Origin: Moringa oleifera
Lineage: Eukaryota; Streptophyta; Magnoliopsida; Brassicales; Moringaceae
Assembly (NCBI GenBank): GCA_021397835.1
Contig: JAJFZO010000094.1
Location: 10,268,001-10,332,000 of the forward strand
Length of the DNA: 64,000 bases
Reading direction: 5' to 3'
Shown: one piece after another, positions 1 through 14,150 of the stretch
How the letters are laid out: every line of letters starts with the position of its first letter
Position numbering within the stretch: the first letter of the stretch is position 1
Position numbers and translations under genes: made by a program
The notes under the pieces: model-generated
Database searches by the model: none
What the model was told of the DNA's origin: nothing
The model's input: only the letters and a program-made list of their open reading frames with translations

Positions 1-840
1 CATTGCACACACACCAAGCAGCTATTGAGCAACCCCAGATCCTAAGGATTATGGATACCCCGAGGGGTAATAATCTTGCGCCCGACCAGAGCTGAAGATA
101 CTCTAGCACCCTAAAGTTAGTCTATACCCAGGACCTAGTAGGTGCTACCCTGAACTACAACCTGAGAGTTGTCATTATTGTGGACTTTATCAACACAATG
201 AATAATTAGTGCTGGTAGAAAACCCAAAAAAGTGAAATCTTCAAGTATTTGGGTTACCAAGGGGACAGGAAGGACTTGAAACAACAAAAGTCTGAGTATT
301 AGATCTGTGCAAACACAGAAAGGAGTTCTAGCAAGTTATCTGAAAATCAGAATTGGAAACAGATTAAATTAAGAATCTGATATGCTTCTATTCTTCGCCA
401 TGAGATCAGAAGTTTTCAAATGGATATGAACCATGCTTATTTCTCTTGTTGATCTACCAAACTAAATTGAGAAGAATTATTCAAGTCAATGAAACACCTG
501 AAGGTAATAGTTTCTTGCAGATAATATGGTTTACATGGGTATTAAAATCACCGGCACACTTCTCCTAACACCTGAAACTCTAGTAAAGGAAATTTTGACA
601 CAAGACATTCCTTTTTCTGACTCGTATATCAGTGAAAGAAATATTACAGACTCAGGAAAAATGAAAGAAAGATTTCAAAAAATAAAAATAAAAATTGGGT
701 AGTGTAAAAAAAATTGGTTACAATGAAACAGTTTAAATTAGAAGTATCTAGAAGCGGCAGGACCAAAGCGTTGACAGGGAAGCAACTTGCCGAATTACCT
801 CTTCAGTTTAACAAAATTGAAGTTGATATCAGCACAAGTA
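1..840. other. 3' flank of the galactosyltransferase gene
   Basis: This stretch follows the stop codon of the minus-strand galactosyltransferase gene and runs to the window edge. It probably holds the 3' UTR in the part nearest the gene. Only short chance reading frames are visible, and I recognise nothing else. Confidence 0.5.
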
Positions 841-3800
841 CTAATCATCAGATGCCAAAGTTGGGCTATTTGCACAACTCTCCGTTTTATGGAGTTCCAG
901 CAACTTCTTTTCTGGACTACAGAGCCCTGCAAAACAAGACTAATCTTAGAGCACCAGCATATCCCAATTAGTGGAAATTCAATAAAACAAACTTATTTGT
1001 TTTTCCCCATGAAATCAGAGATTCCAGAATATTTGGAAGGAAAGAAAAGAAACCGGCTTACAAAGCAACTGGAGATTCATGAAACTGAAACAATTTCACA
1101 GTACTTCTATACAAATATTCAAATTAAGAGAACTGCAGTATCACTCTCACTCAAATGACAACAAGCCAGCATTATTCAAAATAAAGAATCATAGCTGTTG
1201 GAGGAATGACAAGCTGAAACCATATAAAGCATTTTAGACAGACCACTCTACTGCAATGTATTACTTTTGCACCAGGATTTTAATTACGAAGTAAAACTCC
1301 TCTGCTCCATAGCCCACTCACTACTCAACACAACTACCTACAGTTTCGTGAGACCGTCTTCTACTCTCTCACTTTAACAGTTAATTCAGGAGGGATTCAG
1401 TATGCCCTCATAAAACTTCAGCATCTAAAGTAGATTTTCAAGGAAAGAAAACAACTATAAAAATGCTTAGAATCTAATTCATTGAACCATTTTAGTTTTC
1501 TTGTTCAACAGAAAAGGTCACCAACCTGAACATTTGGGAATATCCCAAACAGCGACAGATGAAGGACTACACTCTGGTTCACAGAGTGCTCGGTTGTCTT
1601 CATGATTGACATTCATTGCAAGCATCCAGGCACCAATTGTAACATCCTCATTGCTGAACATCCTAAAACTGTAATTTTGACGAAGGAAAAAGAAAAACCA
1701 TGAAATGCCAAGACATTCCACACTGTAGTAAATTTTACTAATCTTTCTCTATCTATGTCAAGCAAGGAGCTGTCAACACATAACAAGTGCCTAGCAACAT
1801 GTTCTAGGATAGTACTTCCAGGATCATTGACCACTTCAGCATTCAACTTTTATGCATATAGAACTTGGTCGAACCACAAAATGTGAAGGTAAAAAGTAAA
1901 AAAGGTGAAGATAAAAAGAACCATAAATAATTCAATTGGTTATCATATATTATGCATTCAGAAAATAAATACAAACATCATCCTATTCCAAAAAAAAAAA
2001 AAAAATGTTTGCTATTTGTAGGTGGAATCATGCTCCATCTTCAATAGGGTAATGTGAGGGTCAGGTAGAAGGTCAATGGAAGCTGAAGACTATCAATAAA
2101 TTCTCTACCAAATGTTGTTTCTTCAAAATTATTTGGGTAATATGCATTACAATCAACAAATAAAAGGAATGATGTGATAGGAAAAAAGCAACAGTTCTCA
2201 GCAGTAAATCTTTGAGGAGAAAGAGCTTGCCTGTTGTTTCTGAGAGCAACCAAACTTGCAACGACATCAGCAGAAAGTGCATATATTGGACCATACGCAT
2301 GAAGAAAGTAATCCTTCCCAAGCAGATAGGACAATGGCTCATACCTGCATAAATTTTGTTGTTGTTACTCTAGACATTATTTGTCTACAGCCAATTTCTA
2401 ACTATGCGGGCACCAATCCCATTTTCTTATAACAGGGGAAAGACACAAAATCTATTGTTATGCTAACATCCAATTGACGATCCTTCGGTTCACATGCTGA
2501 CCATGAAATCATGTCTTACCAATTATTTAAGCTGTATCTCTATCTATCCCCTGTTATCAAAAGTCTATTAAGCTATTTACATAAATTCAGCTCACCCGAT
2601 TGATTCTCTATCACAGCTTCTGAAAAAAATTACATGAAACTCTTCTTATGTGCAGTGAAATATGACATTCCAAGAATTCTATCTAAATAGATGTAGTGCA
2701 CAATTCTGAGCTCGTGCAGAAGATATTGATTTTGTTTAAGAAAAAAAATGTAGGACTCTCTCTGTTACTTCTGTTTGAACTATCATTTTACCATTGGAAA
2801 TAGCAAGAGATTGCCATCCAAGTAAATAATGATCAATCACCAAATATGAAACCAGCAAAGAGCCAAACAGGAGAAAGAAAAAAGCAGAAAGGAAAGAAAA
2901 ACAAACAGAATCAAAGTCATATAACATGAAGAGAAGATAGCAGCACGAACCATTTAAGCTTTGGATCAGTGAAGACTGGACCCTTTTTCATGCATCCGAG
3001 GTAAGTCTGAGAATGAGAACGTTCTTTTGCCAATAGCAAGGAGAGACGATCTGAGGAAAAAAAAAAAAACAAAGAACATGATTATGAATCATGAGAATCT
3101 TCATAGAAATTAACTCATGCTAGGCGACCAGCCTCCATGTGCACACAAGAATGAACAGAAAGGGGGGAAAAGGCCTGTGTATAAACTTAGCATTTTTGAA
3201 ATCAGCAAAACTTTTAACCTGGCCTCAAGTATATGTCATCATCAGCTTTCACATAGAATTCGGAATCAAATAGTGCATATGCTGCTTTGAAGAAAGCTAA
3301 CCTGTGTCAGGAACTTGAAATGAGTGCGACTATTTCCAAAATTAACAATATCACCCAATAAAAGTTACAGAAGCATTATCAGCACTAACGTTTTGTATGG
3401 AAGCTTACTATACTCCTCCTCGATATCTAGTAGCATAAAATCATCATATTCTGCAACCTCCTTTCTAAGCTCTGACATCTTTGCCTTATCATTAGTTCTC
3501 CCAATAACAAATCTGAAAGCCAATCCAGTTGCTTCTTCCAAGCTGCAAACAATAATCCACTTCAATAAAAGTGAATAAACAATAATGAAAAGCATAAGAA
3601 ATTTTCCAATGATAAACAGGTTATGGATTTGTTAGCTATATTAGAGGCTATGAACATGAACGATCAAACAGATAGGGGAACAAAGGCTATAATTGCAAGA
3701 ATCCTGGCAGCCCAAATGGAAGTTAATGCAATTAGAAATCTTTAAAATCCATCCTTTAGTACCATAATAGACAGTAAACATCCAATTCTCCCTGGATTAA

Positions 3801-4365
3801 GATGCTTCTTCAAAAAGGAATCTTAATTCCCAGCACAAATAGGTTGAATTCCTTCAAGTCTGCACACTACTTTGCATATAGACATGTGTGCTTGTAACTT
3901 TACATATACATGGCCATGCTTACATTCATATGAGAAATAAGAGTTAAGTCCTAAATCAAACAAATCAGTCAAGGGATCACTTGTTGAAAATAGGCGAGAA
4001 GATTGATACCGTTGAAGTCCTTGCCGATCGGACGGCATCCAGGTCATTCTAAGGGACCGCCTCCGACCAGTAGACGCGAACCCGGTCTGGATGCCTACAA
4101 AACCCATAACTTTATGCCTCTTCACGTCTTCAGCCCCATTGTTACAGTTGCCGTTACCGTTTAAGTCCCAAACGACGCGTACCGACTGGGAGGGACCGCT
4201 GGTGTGACAGTTATAGCCACGTCGGTAGGTGGGGGAGAGGATGGCAGCAAGCCCGAAGGCAAACCCGGCGAGTCCAATGAGGAGCGACGTGGAGACGATC
4301 AGGAGAGGCGATCTGCGCGTGGACTGCAATGTGCGCGCGTGAAAGAACTTGGGGGATGATGGCAT
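841..4365 (-). CDS. Beta-1,3-galactosyltransferase, B3GALT12-14 type (GT31), 344 aa
   Basis: Golgi type II glycosyltransferase expected to add beta-1,3-galactose to glycoproteins, probably arabinogalactan chains; acceptor specificity is inference. Exons read on the minus strand: 4365-4010, 3542-3390, 3301-3219, 3050-2951, 2344-2231, 1668-1526 and 926-841 (1035 nt with stop, phases all consistent). A hydrophobic signal anchor lies at about residues 18-43, with a GT31 domain after it. The metal-binding DxD motif reads [11 protein letters not shown] around residue 190, and the conserved EDVTIGAW is near residue 277. The carboxyl end ([16 protein letters not shown]) matches the family, and the length is as in Arabidopsis relatives (about 345 aa). 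The intron between exons 5 and 6 starts with GC instead of GT (AG|GCAAGC). The gene lies downstream of IDM1 on the same strand, as in Arabidopsis. Assignment to member 12, 13 or 14 is unresolved. Confidence 0.93.
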
Positions 4366-4619
4366 TTTCTTGTTCAGAACTAGAAGGTAAACCTAGGGTT
4401 CATTTGCGGGCGAAGAGAGAGAGAGGAAAAGTGAAGGGAAGTTATGAGTTTCTTGAGCTTCAGTTACTGGTCGTTGATGGTCATGGGTAGTTACAAGTTC
4501 TGACAGGCCAAGCAGCTCCCTCCAGGATCAGGAATCAGGATCCTCTTTTCTATATCCTCTCCTCGTTTTATTTTTCTTTTTCAAAAAAGTTTTATATAAT
4601 AAAACATATAAATTTCAAA

Positions 4620-4667
<48 letters not shown>

Positions 4668-5449
4668 AGACGAAGAGAGAGAGAGAGAGATACTGATTGA
4701 GTAGGAAATAAGAGAGAGAGTTCTCTCAGATCTACTAAAGAAGAAGACATCCCAACCTCGACAAGAAAGTTGAACGGGACAAAATGAAGAGGCATACATG
4801 AATTAGCAAGTTACTAGATCGGAGAGTGACTTTACCCAGAAGAACTCTCAAAGAATCTGATTGCCCAGATCCAACTAGATTGATCAAAGCATGCCTTGTA
4901 ATCATAATAAAAAAGAAGAAAGCAGGAGAAGATAGGTATCAAATGAAGCGCAAATGCAAGATGAGGAGTTCCTCCTGATCTGATCTGCTTTACATTTAAT
5001 AAGACCTATTCCAGTTCCTGTATATAAATGATTTTGGAGGCAAAGAGTTATAAGGAAAAAAACCAATATCCTGTTTCCAGCCTCTTCTTCCTCTCCTGTT
5101 TATCAAACTAACTACATGTTCCTTTTGATCAAAGGACTAACTAAACTGGTTGCTGGGATGGATACACTAGGGGGTTCCAAGCATACCACTGCCTCTGCCT
5201 GTATGAAAAAAAAGAAATATTGAGGGTAATATGAAACCCACAAAATGCTGCAGCTGAGGTTTTTGTCTTTCCAAAATTTACAGTTTTTCATTTATGCTTA
5301 TAATTCAGGGAACGGGCTTCTTGGGACGGTATCTCTTCCAGATGGAATGTTGGGAACAGCTTCCACCATGGATCCAACTTCATCAGAGCAATGCTTTCCG
5401 TCGGATCACGATGCAGACTTGTTCGCAGCCTCTGTTCCAGTGCAAAATG
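4366..5449. promoter_or_regulatory. Spacer between IDM1 3' end and galactosyltransferase start, with AT and GA microsatellites
   Basis: About 1.1 kb separates two head-to-tail minus-strand genes. The part next to 4365 must hold the galactosyltransferase leader and promoter. It includes a poly-A tract, then a TA dinucleotide run at about 4632-4664, then GA runs at about 4673-4691, which read as CT-rich on the gene strand, a common plant core-promoter or leader composition. The part nearer 5449 would be the IDM1 3' UTR. No separate gene is visible. Confidence 0.55.
4632..4691. repeat. Compound TA / GA microsatellite
   Basis: A TA dinucleotide run of more than 30 bases is followed by a short GA run. 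It lies about 300 bases upstream of the galactosyltransferase start codon. Such runs are usually polymorphic in length. Confidence 0.9.
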
Positions 5450-8400
5450 CTAACTTAACGGCTTCGCTCCTGAGAGTACCGGAAAACCTGGTGGGTGCTC
5501 ATAATCACAATCAGAATTTTCAGTTGCAGCATCAACTTTATAGGAACAGCAGTTACCTCCAATTTCCTCACCAGATGGATTGATGGGCTCCTCAAAATGA
5601 CCAGGACCACGACCTACTTCAGGTGCTTTGCCTTTTGCAGAGAGCAACTTATCACCTGATCAGCCAAAATTAGAACCTTCTCAGCAAATTCCAACAGTAG
5701 TGAACAAGAACACTGGCCAAGTTGAATCGGGAATGAAAGCTTACCCAACTGGATATCTGGTACTGGAAATTGATACAAAGGCTTCTTGAGCAATATTGTC
5801 CCAGGGAGTACCATCATGTTGATCATACGCAGAGCTTCTTTTTCTTTGTCCTCCACAGGCTTGAATCCAAAGCCTTCAGTCCATGTCTCCACTAAACTTG
5901 GAAGGGCAGCTATTACAAGTTTCTCCACTTTTAAAGAAGTGAGCATCTAGAGGCAGCATTGACAATGAAGAGGAAAGGTAAAGGAAAATGGTAAGTCATA
6001 TATATTCTTACAAGGGAAACCGGAAAAAAGCAAAAGGAATTTTGAAATTTGGTGCTATTATCATCGCTAGACCATTTAGGAAAGTGGATGCTTAAGTTCA
6101 GCATTTGGAGATACAACAGGCTCTTCTAACAATAGAAGTTCAAGATTTTGATTGAAATTGCAACAATTGCTTGCAGGTAAGCTACTGTGAAGCATATTAG
6201 CATAGTTTTGCATCATACCTCCTCAACAGCAGTTAGAAGGCGTCGACACATCCCCTGGCGACGATACTTGCTGCAAGTTGCAATAAGAGGCATCTCTGCA
6301 ACTGTCACCCCATGCACCCTGCAAACAGATTAAGTTTTACATGCAAGAAGGTAAAGAGGTACATTTGCAGTAGAAAGAACTGAATGCAGTGGTAGAGACG
6401 CAAGTAGAAAGTTTCTTATGAGATTAGAATGTCAAAATCTTAATCTTCAAGTTGCTACTCAGAAGTTTCTACATATTCATACAGGAAACAACAATCATCA
6501 TGCTTTATCATGAGATTTCCACAGATCGATCTAACAACTGGTTGGCAGGCTTGAGCCAAGATGGGCAGGAAGGCCTTCAGCTTGGATTTCAACTAGCCAA
6601 TGCCAAGGAGATCTAGATAGATCTTGGTTGCATTTAGCTCGCAGTTAGACCAATCCTTTGTCCTTTATTCAAGCTAAGAGAGAAAGGGCGCAAGAAATTA
6701 TTCCAAGGTGTGCAAACCATGTGATACAATCCTTTGGAGGTTGAAAATAGCATCAAGACACACAGGACTAAGAGAAGCTAGGCAGATTAAAAGGCATGCA
6801 ATGTAGTAAGTTGGGGATTCAAGTACTACACACAAGGATCTGTACTACCTGAAGGATGCTACAGATATCAGCACGTCATTCTTCTCCAGCACCACTGTGT
6901 AAAATCCATGAAAGTTTAGGCGTGCAAACTCTGACCTGATCATGCAGAAAAGATAAGCAATTGATGAAACACAAAAAGTTAACTATACAAGCCTTTTAAG
7001 GGCTGGTTAGCCATGGACAACATTGTGTTACCTGATTAAACCCTAATCTTTAATCAAAATAAATAACAGCAACGTATAATCACCATCATCCCTGATAGAA
7101 AGCCTTAGGTTGCCATCCACTAACCTTGGATGATGGCAAGTTCTAGGCAGATCAGGTAATCGGTGTCAGATTCCTGGAATGGCATCTGTTCCCAGGATCA
7201 GATCACTTACAATGCAAACTAATGTGAAGCAAACAGACTGGCTATAGTGGTAATTGTATAGCATTCCTTGTCATATGGGAACCAGTATTCGATATACAAT
7301 ATAAAAGACAGCAGAAAGAAAAAGCATGGCTTTCCTAAGTCCAGATCATTGGTGCTATCTCTTATAATACAAGACAAGATACATAGCATAAAGTATGCTG
7401 ATTTCTTTCTCCTAATAAAGAGAATTCTTTTTAAAAAGAAAAGCAAAAACTAAGAGCAATATGCACATGAAAGTGACTAAAAAATATAGAATACTCAAGA
7501 ACCAGATAATTCCATAGAATCAGCATCCTCGTAGCCCAAAAATTATCTGCATCTCATTCAGCAAAAATCTGCCTTCCAGTATCAGGAACAACATTTTCAA
7601 CCAAATTATTAGTCACTTCAAAAGATTCCAAGAAGACTAAACTTATCAGCAAGCATAAATCAAGATAAATATGGACAACACAACCTGTGTCACGTAAACT
7701 AAGACATGCCAGGGAAAGGACAGTTTACAAACTAGAAAGGATCCAAGATCAAAATAAACTGGAATATCCAGTGAAAACGCAAATATCATGATTAAACAAA
7801 TTAGAGCATCACAGGCATGGATTATTGTATTAACATAACTGCACATCCTCTAACACTGGAACACCATTAAGTGATAGATTCCATTACAGAAAACTAGGGA
7901 GAAAAAGATGAAATGTTGAAATGAAAGTGTGAGAATAGTAAGCTGAGAGCTTACCCCCAGTTATATAAAATATGAGGTATCATGTCTATGCCGGTTTTTG
8001 GATCCACCATAGACTGAAAGCATTCCTCCATAATAGAAAGCGCAACAACTAACTTTGAGTTGCATTCTGCTTTCAAGGCAAGCCGTGCAGCAGAGCACAC
8101 CTTTTGGTCTTCATCAATACATTTAAGCAGCATCCAAGAAAAGCCATCAGAAATATGATTACTGACACCAACATGAGAAGTAAGACCAGAGTAAACCTGC
8201 AGAACCAGTTTATCAAGTTACTGGACTCAAAACCAAGAAGAATGTTGCCAGTTCATTATGTGACAACCTAAAAGATAACAGACAAGAAAGTGCAATTAAC
8301 CTACTAACTTTTTTTGGCACACAAAACTGGATACTGAGCAATTATATACAGTGTAAGCCCATACATTAATCCTCTCCTTGGAAAGTAAACTAATTTGCAC

Positions 8401-11400
8401 GAGATGATTATGATTCTTTTGCTCTGAACATCGTAAACTTAAATCTTGAGATTGGGACATGTAAAGATAGCTCATCATATAAGGAAGGCCATATGGAAAC
8501 ATCTTTGAATGCAGGATCACAAAACCAGGGGAAACAAGTAACGCACAGTCTCATGTCCAATAATCGTACTAATTGCTGAAAGATAGTATTTGATGAAAAT
8601 GGAAGATCGAGGGTTTCCAGAGGGACAATATGCTTGTAAGATAAAATAGTTATAAGTACATAATAAGAAATAAACTGTGTGCTACAGAAGATTGTATCTA
8701 CAGCATCACGACCAGAAAAAACCAAACAAAAATGTGGAAAGTTTCACAATGGAAAGTTTTGTCTGATGGCCAGGCAACACAGGCAACATTCACTCCAGAA
8801 GACAAATTTCCATAACAAGTGTTTGAAGCAGAGAACAAACCACAAGGCAGGGCCCTATGAGACAAGTGAGAGAAAAGAGGCCTCTGTAAGTTTGAAGAAA
8901 ATATTCCCATCAATGATCCAAGAAAAAAATTCAAAACTCGACTGGACCACCTGAAGGAAAAACTAAATTAATTGGACCAGAGGTGACAAAGACATATCTA
9001 GCAAAGGAAACTAACCGCTTTAAACAAGCCCCTTCCCCTCTGCATAGCTATTTTGTGAAGTCCATACGGGCTAAATACATATATGTCCGGGAGGAGAGCT
9101 CAGAAATCAGTTCCCAAATCTTAGCAACAGACTAAACTAACCTACCATGGTCATAAGGTTATCTACAAATTGCATAACATTTTCATGGCCTCAACCACCG
9201 TGGAAGCAACATTTAACTGATAATTAAATCTGTTGGGCTAAAAGTCATCATTTTCTGTCATACATAAGGCATGCTCAATTTCAACTGTTGAGTGGACAAA
9301 AATTTAGAAGGGATGAACATGTCTCCTATATGACGAGCTATCCATCCAAAGCGGCTCCAAATATGGCATATGTATAGGCTTATTCGTTAAGATCGAAGTG
9401 TTGCTAGTGTAACTTTCAGATTTGGCACAGATGTACCCCATCACATTTACCACGGAGCACCGCTGGCTCAAGAAAGCTCAAATTATAATCAGGCAACAGA
9501 GGGAAAAGAAAGCCCAACAAGCAACAGCTCGGTTGTGAACCAAAACATTATCAGATATTCATGAAACAAGCATAGATTTGATGTCATGCACGAGAACTCT
9601 ATAACACAACTCATTAACAAGGTCCAACAGAGAGTTCAAAGCAAAGTAGATAATAAATTTAAGAAAGAAAATCAAACTCATGCACCTCTTCACAGTTTCC
9701 ACCACAGAATCTTGCATCAAGAACCACTCCTTTGGATATACTTTTTCCTTTCAGACACACGTCATGATCTGTTAACATCATTACAAACTTATCTGGTAAA
9801 TAAGAAATAGAAAAATCCATGAGAAGTATCATGAATAAAAACAAATCAGAAAATGCACAGTGATATCGCCAACCGTTGCCGATGATTATATCCTAATGAG
9901 AGTTGTGGTGATGTCCCAACCAGATGATACAAAACATATCATAAGGGAAAATAACTGCAAGCTTCTTTTTACTAAAAGCCTACCAAGCTTATGTACATTT
10001 CTTCTCTCGAAGCTAACACTCTTTCCTATTGATAAATACCATTACAAAGATAAAACATAAAGTTTGGTTTTACATTTCCATGCATCAAAATTTATTGCGA
10101 AAGACCCTCCAATGCATATATTTTTTAAAATAGAAAATAACTAAAGAAATATTGTAGTCCTAAGTTCAAATTATAGTTGCAAACATGAGCAAAATCAGCC
10201 TGTTCATACCAGAACTAATTCCTTCTAGGCCTAACAAACTTCCCAGCGACACTTTCCACAACAACTATGAACGTGCACATTTTATGTTTTAATTTAAAAT
10301 TCAGACCCAATCACATATCTTGATATCCGAAACAAATTAAAATTCAAACCCAATCATGTTTGTCTTGTATATCCAAAACAAATCATTCCAATCATACCAT
10401 TATAGGTCTTCTTGATTAAAAAAAAAAAAAGCTGATGCACAGGCACTTCTTTTCTAAGCAATTGAACCTAACATACCACTCGCAATAGAGCTTAAAATCA
10501 AATCATAGATTTCCTTTTGTGTTATGACTTAGCTTCTGAATGATAAATCTAAAACTCCTAAGCCATCCACAATGTATAGAATTTTTAGCTTCAACCGGAA
10601 TAACCATGCTACAAAAAAGGATAGAGAATTACATTTATGCTCACACTGAGAACATCTAAATGTGTCAAAGGAACTTGAAGCATCTTCATCAGCAACCAAC
10701 TTCCTGCATATCCAACAGGTGCAACTTGAGCAGTACCAACTGCCTTCTGGGAGATCCTGCATTGAATTTTAAAAAATAAAAAATAAAAGTTACAGTTACA
10801 GTGCCCAATACGTTATGAAAAAAGAAAAAAAGGTATTCAGAAAGCTCTAGAAAGCAACAAACAGTTTCCCACAATCCATTATACAACTTAAAACTTATAC
10901 TTTCAAAAACTCTTAAATCTAGACTCCTTTGTGGACAGAAGATGTTTGTCCCCAGTCAATAGCTGAAAAAAAAAAAGAAATCAAACTGATGAATCCTAAA
11001 AGAGCTAGCCAAACATATTCCATGAATAGAGAAATTCAAGGACTGAACTAATTGCAAAAAGATGTACAACACCTCAAAGAAACTTTTCTTCGTTAAAAAA
11101 AAAAAAAAAGGATAAAGGAAAACATAAGAAGAGAAAACAAAGGAACAAAGAGAAAAGCAGACTAACATAAGATGCATAAAAATGAGCAAAAGACAGACCT
11201 GGAGTGACAAGCAAGCCTGATGAAAAGTAGAAGGACAGTTGTCGCAGCATATGAGCTCCCCAACATCACCACAAATTCCACAAGAGTCATCATTTGGATC
11301 ATCTTCATCAACATCCACTTTTCGCACTCGACTTTTCCTGGTCTTATACTCCATAGACCAGGCTTGCAACTGACATAAAGTTAAAGACTTGCCAGACTCC

Positions 11401-14150
11401 ATGAAAAGATTCAAACATGGACGGCTCTGCTTGAATCCAGCATGATTTTTGAAGCCAGAAAGTGATAGCACCATACCGCAGCATTTGCACACTATGCCAT
11501 CCTTGGTAACCAGGCCATCTTTGATGATGATTTCATCGTCTGGGTCACGATACTGGATGACATCATTCCAAGAAATTTCTTTAGCTATTATCAACCATGA
11601 TAGCACCGTTCTAGGTCCTACTGTAGACCAGTTACAGTCAGTGAAACGCTTCCTTCCGGTACCTGAGCCAGAGGGAAGCAACCGGCAACTATTGCTCTGG
11701 CTCCTCTGTCTCGTTTGAGCTCTTGATTTGCTGGCTTCCATTTTAGAAGTTGATTGGCTGCTACTAGAACTATAGTCTTTACCTCTTATTATCGCAGAAA
11801 CCAACAAGTCATCATCATCTATTACGCAAACAGTTGGTTTCTCTTTTGCATTTTCAGGACCATCATGATTGTGATGAGTATTATTGCTGTTTTTCTGCAT
11901 TTCGTGCTGGAGTGATCTACCAGATGAGGATTTGCTGCAGCCTTTGCTAGCTTTTGGATCCAAGACAAGGTGCCGCTGGATTTCTTTTGACTTCAACTGA
12001 ATGCCATCTGTGCTAGTATCCTGCAAATTAACCTGATGAGGATAATTTGAACCTAATATGTCACTTTGGTACAAGGTGGTTGGTTTGATTTCAGATATCT
12101 TTTTAGACTTCCTGCGTGCCTTCTTTCTCCAAACATCTGTCGCGGAAGCTTTATCCTCTGTTTTGAACTGTGATGCTTCAGTGCAACTTCCAATAATAAG
12201 TTCACTATGTCCAGATTTCGGTATAGCCACTGAAGTTCCAAGCCCAGGTAATGTGGGTTGATCTCTTTTGGGACCATTATAATTTCCCACCTTCATAGTC
12301 TCTTGGCCTTCATGTAAATCATCTTTTTCCTTCCAAGTTTCCATAAATGCATCTCCTGCAACCTCCTTAGGCATCCCCCTGTCATGTTCATAAACCTGCT
12401 TATCACAGATGAGAGAATGCCTATTGCTATCTTGAGGGGGAGATGCAGAGTCAGATTTCTGAAGCACATTGTTGATATCTGCAGAAGCAGTAGAAACATA
12501 TTGGCAACTACCTGACCCGAAAGTAGGCTTAGCAGACCCACAAACTGGTAAAAAAATCATATCCGTCTTGCTTAGCTTTCCCCTTGAAATTTTGCAAAAC
12601 TGATTCTCTCTCTTCTGAGTATCTACCCCTGACATACCTTCTTTGTCAACAGTATAAACAGATACACCTGTCAGACATTTAATTGCCTCATTTTTGCCAT
12701 GCTCACCATGCTTTGAAAAATTTCCACTGCCCAATTGCTCATCATGAGCATGGTGACTCCTCTGGGAAATTGTCAATCCACTTTTAGCGACAAGAGAAGA
12801 ATCACAAAGCTGAGCTTCTGAAGGTCTCTGGGCAAACTGATTTCCAGCACCATTGGTTATTGTGAGAGCAAAATCAGCATCATTTTTCTTAGACTTGTCA
12901 ATCAGTAAATTTCGAGCCACTGTAACTTCATCTCCCTTTCTCAGTGAACCAACCTTTCGATCAATGAACACAGCAGTCACAAAGGGATCTAATTGGCTCC
13001 ACCAAAGTATCAAGTAGTTAACAAGATCAGCCTCATTCACTTCCTTCTCAACATCTGATAATGTACTTGATAGATCAGACCAGAAGTGACTGATATCAGT
13101 CCATTTCTTGCCATTGACTTCCTGCACCAAATCATATCTATCAGCAGTTATAACCTTGCCAAATGTTCTCCAAACTTTAGGGAATTCACGAAATAACCTC
13201 CCTTCAGGCGACAAATAAACTGTATCCACATATTTCCTACTTGGCCTTTTACGCTTCTCGAGACTCCAGCCTGCTGTTGTAAGCAAGTGAACAACATACT
13301 TGTGGAGAAAAGGACGGGGATCTTCTCTAGGATCTGTTGCTGAGTCAATATTAGATACATCCAATCCTTGTGAACTGAACCTGTTGGACCTCTCCTCAGC
13401 TTGTACAAGGGAGTAAGACACCTCTGCCGAAGCAATGGATGGTACTGCAACCACAATTTTTGTTGCAGAGCTCTCTTGGGAAACCGGAGATGCGATAGCT
13501 TTACCTCCAACTAACTCATTTGCGTCACTCCGATTTAATCTTTGCAATTTACGTTTTACAACATCTAAGTCCCCTACTTCAACACCTTTGTCCATATCTA
13601 CATGTTGCTTTAACAAATAGCAACTAGATATAACACCCTGACCAGAAGATTCAACTAAATGGAGAGTAGCAGTTTGTCTAACAGGATCTACAACTGGACA
13701 GGGCCCACCAGTAATAATTTCTTTAGGCTGTTCTTGTGAATTCTGAAAGTTCCCCCTTTCAAGTTTAGCATCAGAGAGCTTATCAGCTGAAAACTTCATC
13801 CGCTTAACTTCCAGATTCTGACCATGCCTATCTACAGAAACAAGCCTCCTAGGGAAGCATCCTAAGGCAGAAGGTCCTCCAGAATCATAGTTTACGGCAT
13901 TAGAATCTTCCTGACATAAATCTCTTGACAAGAGTTGACTTGTTGCAGCTGAGTTTTCACTGTTAGAACATAGAGAAGTATGAGTGTCCTTACTGGAGTC
14001 ACTTTCAAAGTTGATGGCTCCAGTAACAAGACACCTTTTACATGCGCTACCAGCATCATTTCCAAAGAACACATCTTTAAAAATGCAATGTTCATGATGT
14101 GAACCCTCAAAACCATCATCCTGCAGATCCTGAATATCTGTTTTAAACAT
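5450..14150 (-). CDS. IDM1: IDM1/ROS4-like histone acetyltransferase: PHD finger plus GNAT, 1331 aa
   Basis: Nuclear regulator of active DNA demethylation. In Arabidopsis IDM1 reads chromatin through a PHD finger and acetylates histone H3 to recruit ROS1-type demethylases (known for the family). Exons: 14150-11199, 10756-10633, 9768-9686, 8196-7955, 6935-6849, 6318-6219, 5946-5745 and 5655-5450 (3996 nt). Visible domains: an MBD-like segment at about residues 280-337 ([16 protein letters not shown]); a Cys-rich segment near 870-920 ([19 protein letters not shown]) resembling the TPL-binding domain of Jas-type regulators; a PHD finger from about 950 ([16 protein letters not shown]) continuing over exons 2-3; and a GNAT fold with acetyl-CoA loop [11 protein letters not shown] near residue 1180. 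I chose the ATG at 14150 because the frame upstream starts with TTG and has an in-frame TGA. The tail after the GNAT domain (about residue 1260 on) is poorly conserved and is the least certain part. Confidence 0.92.
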
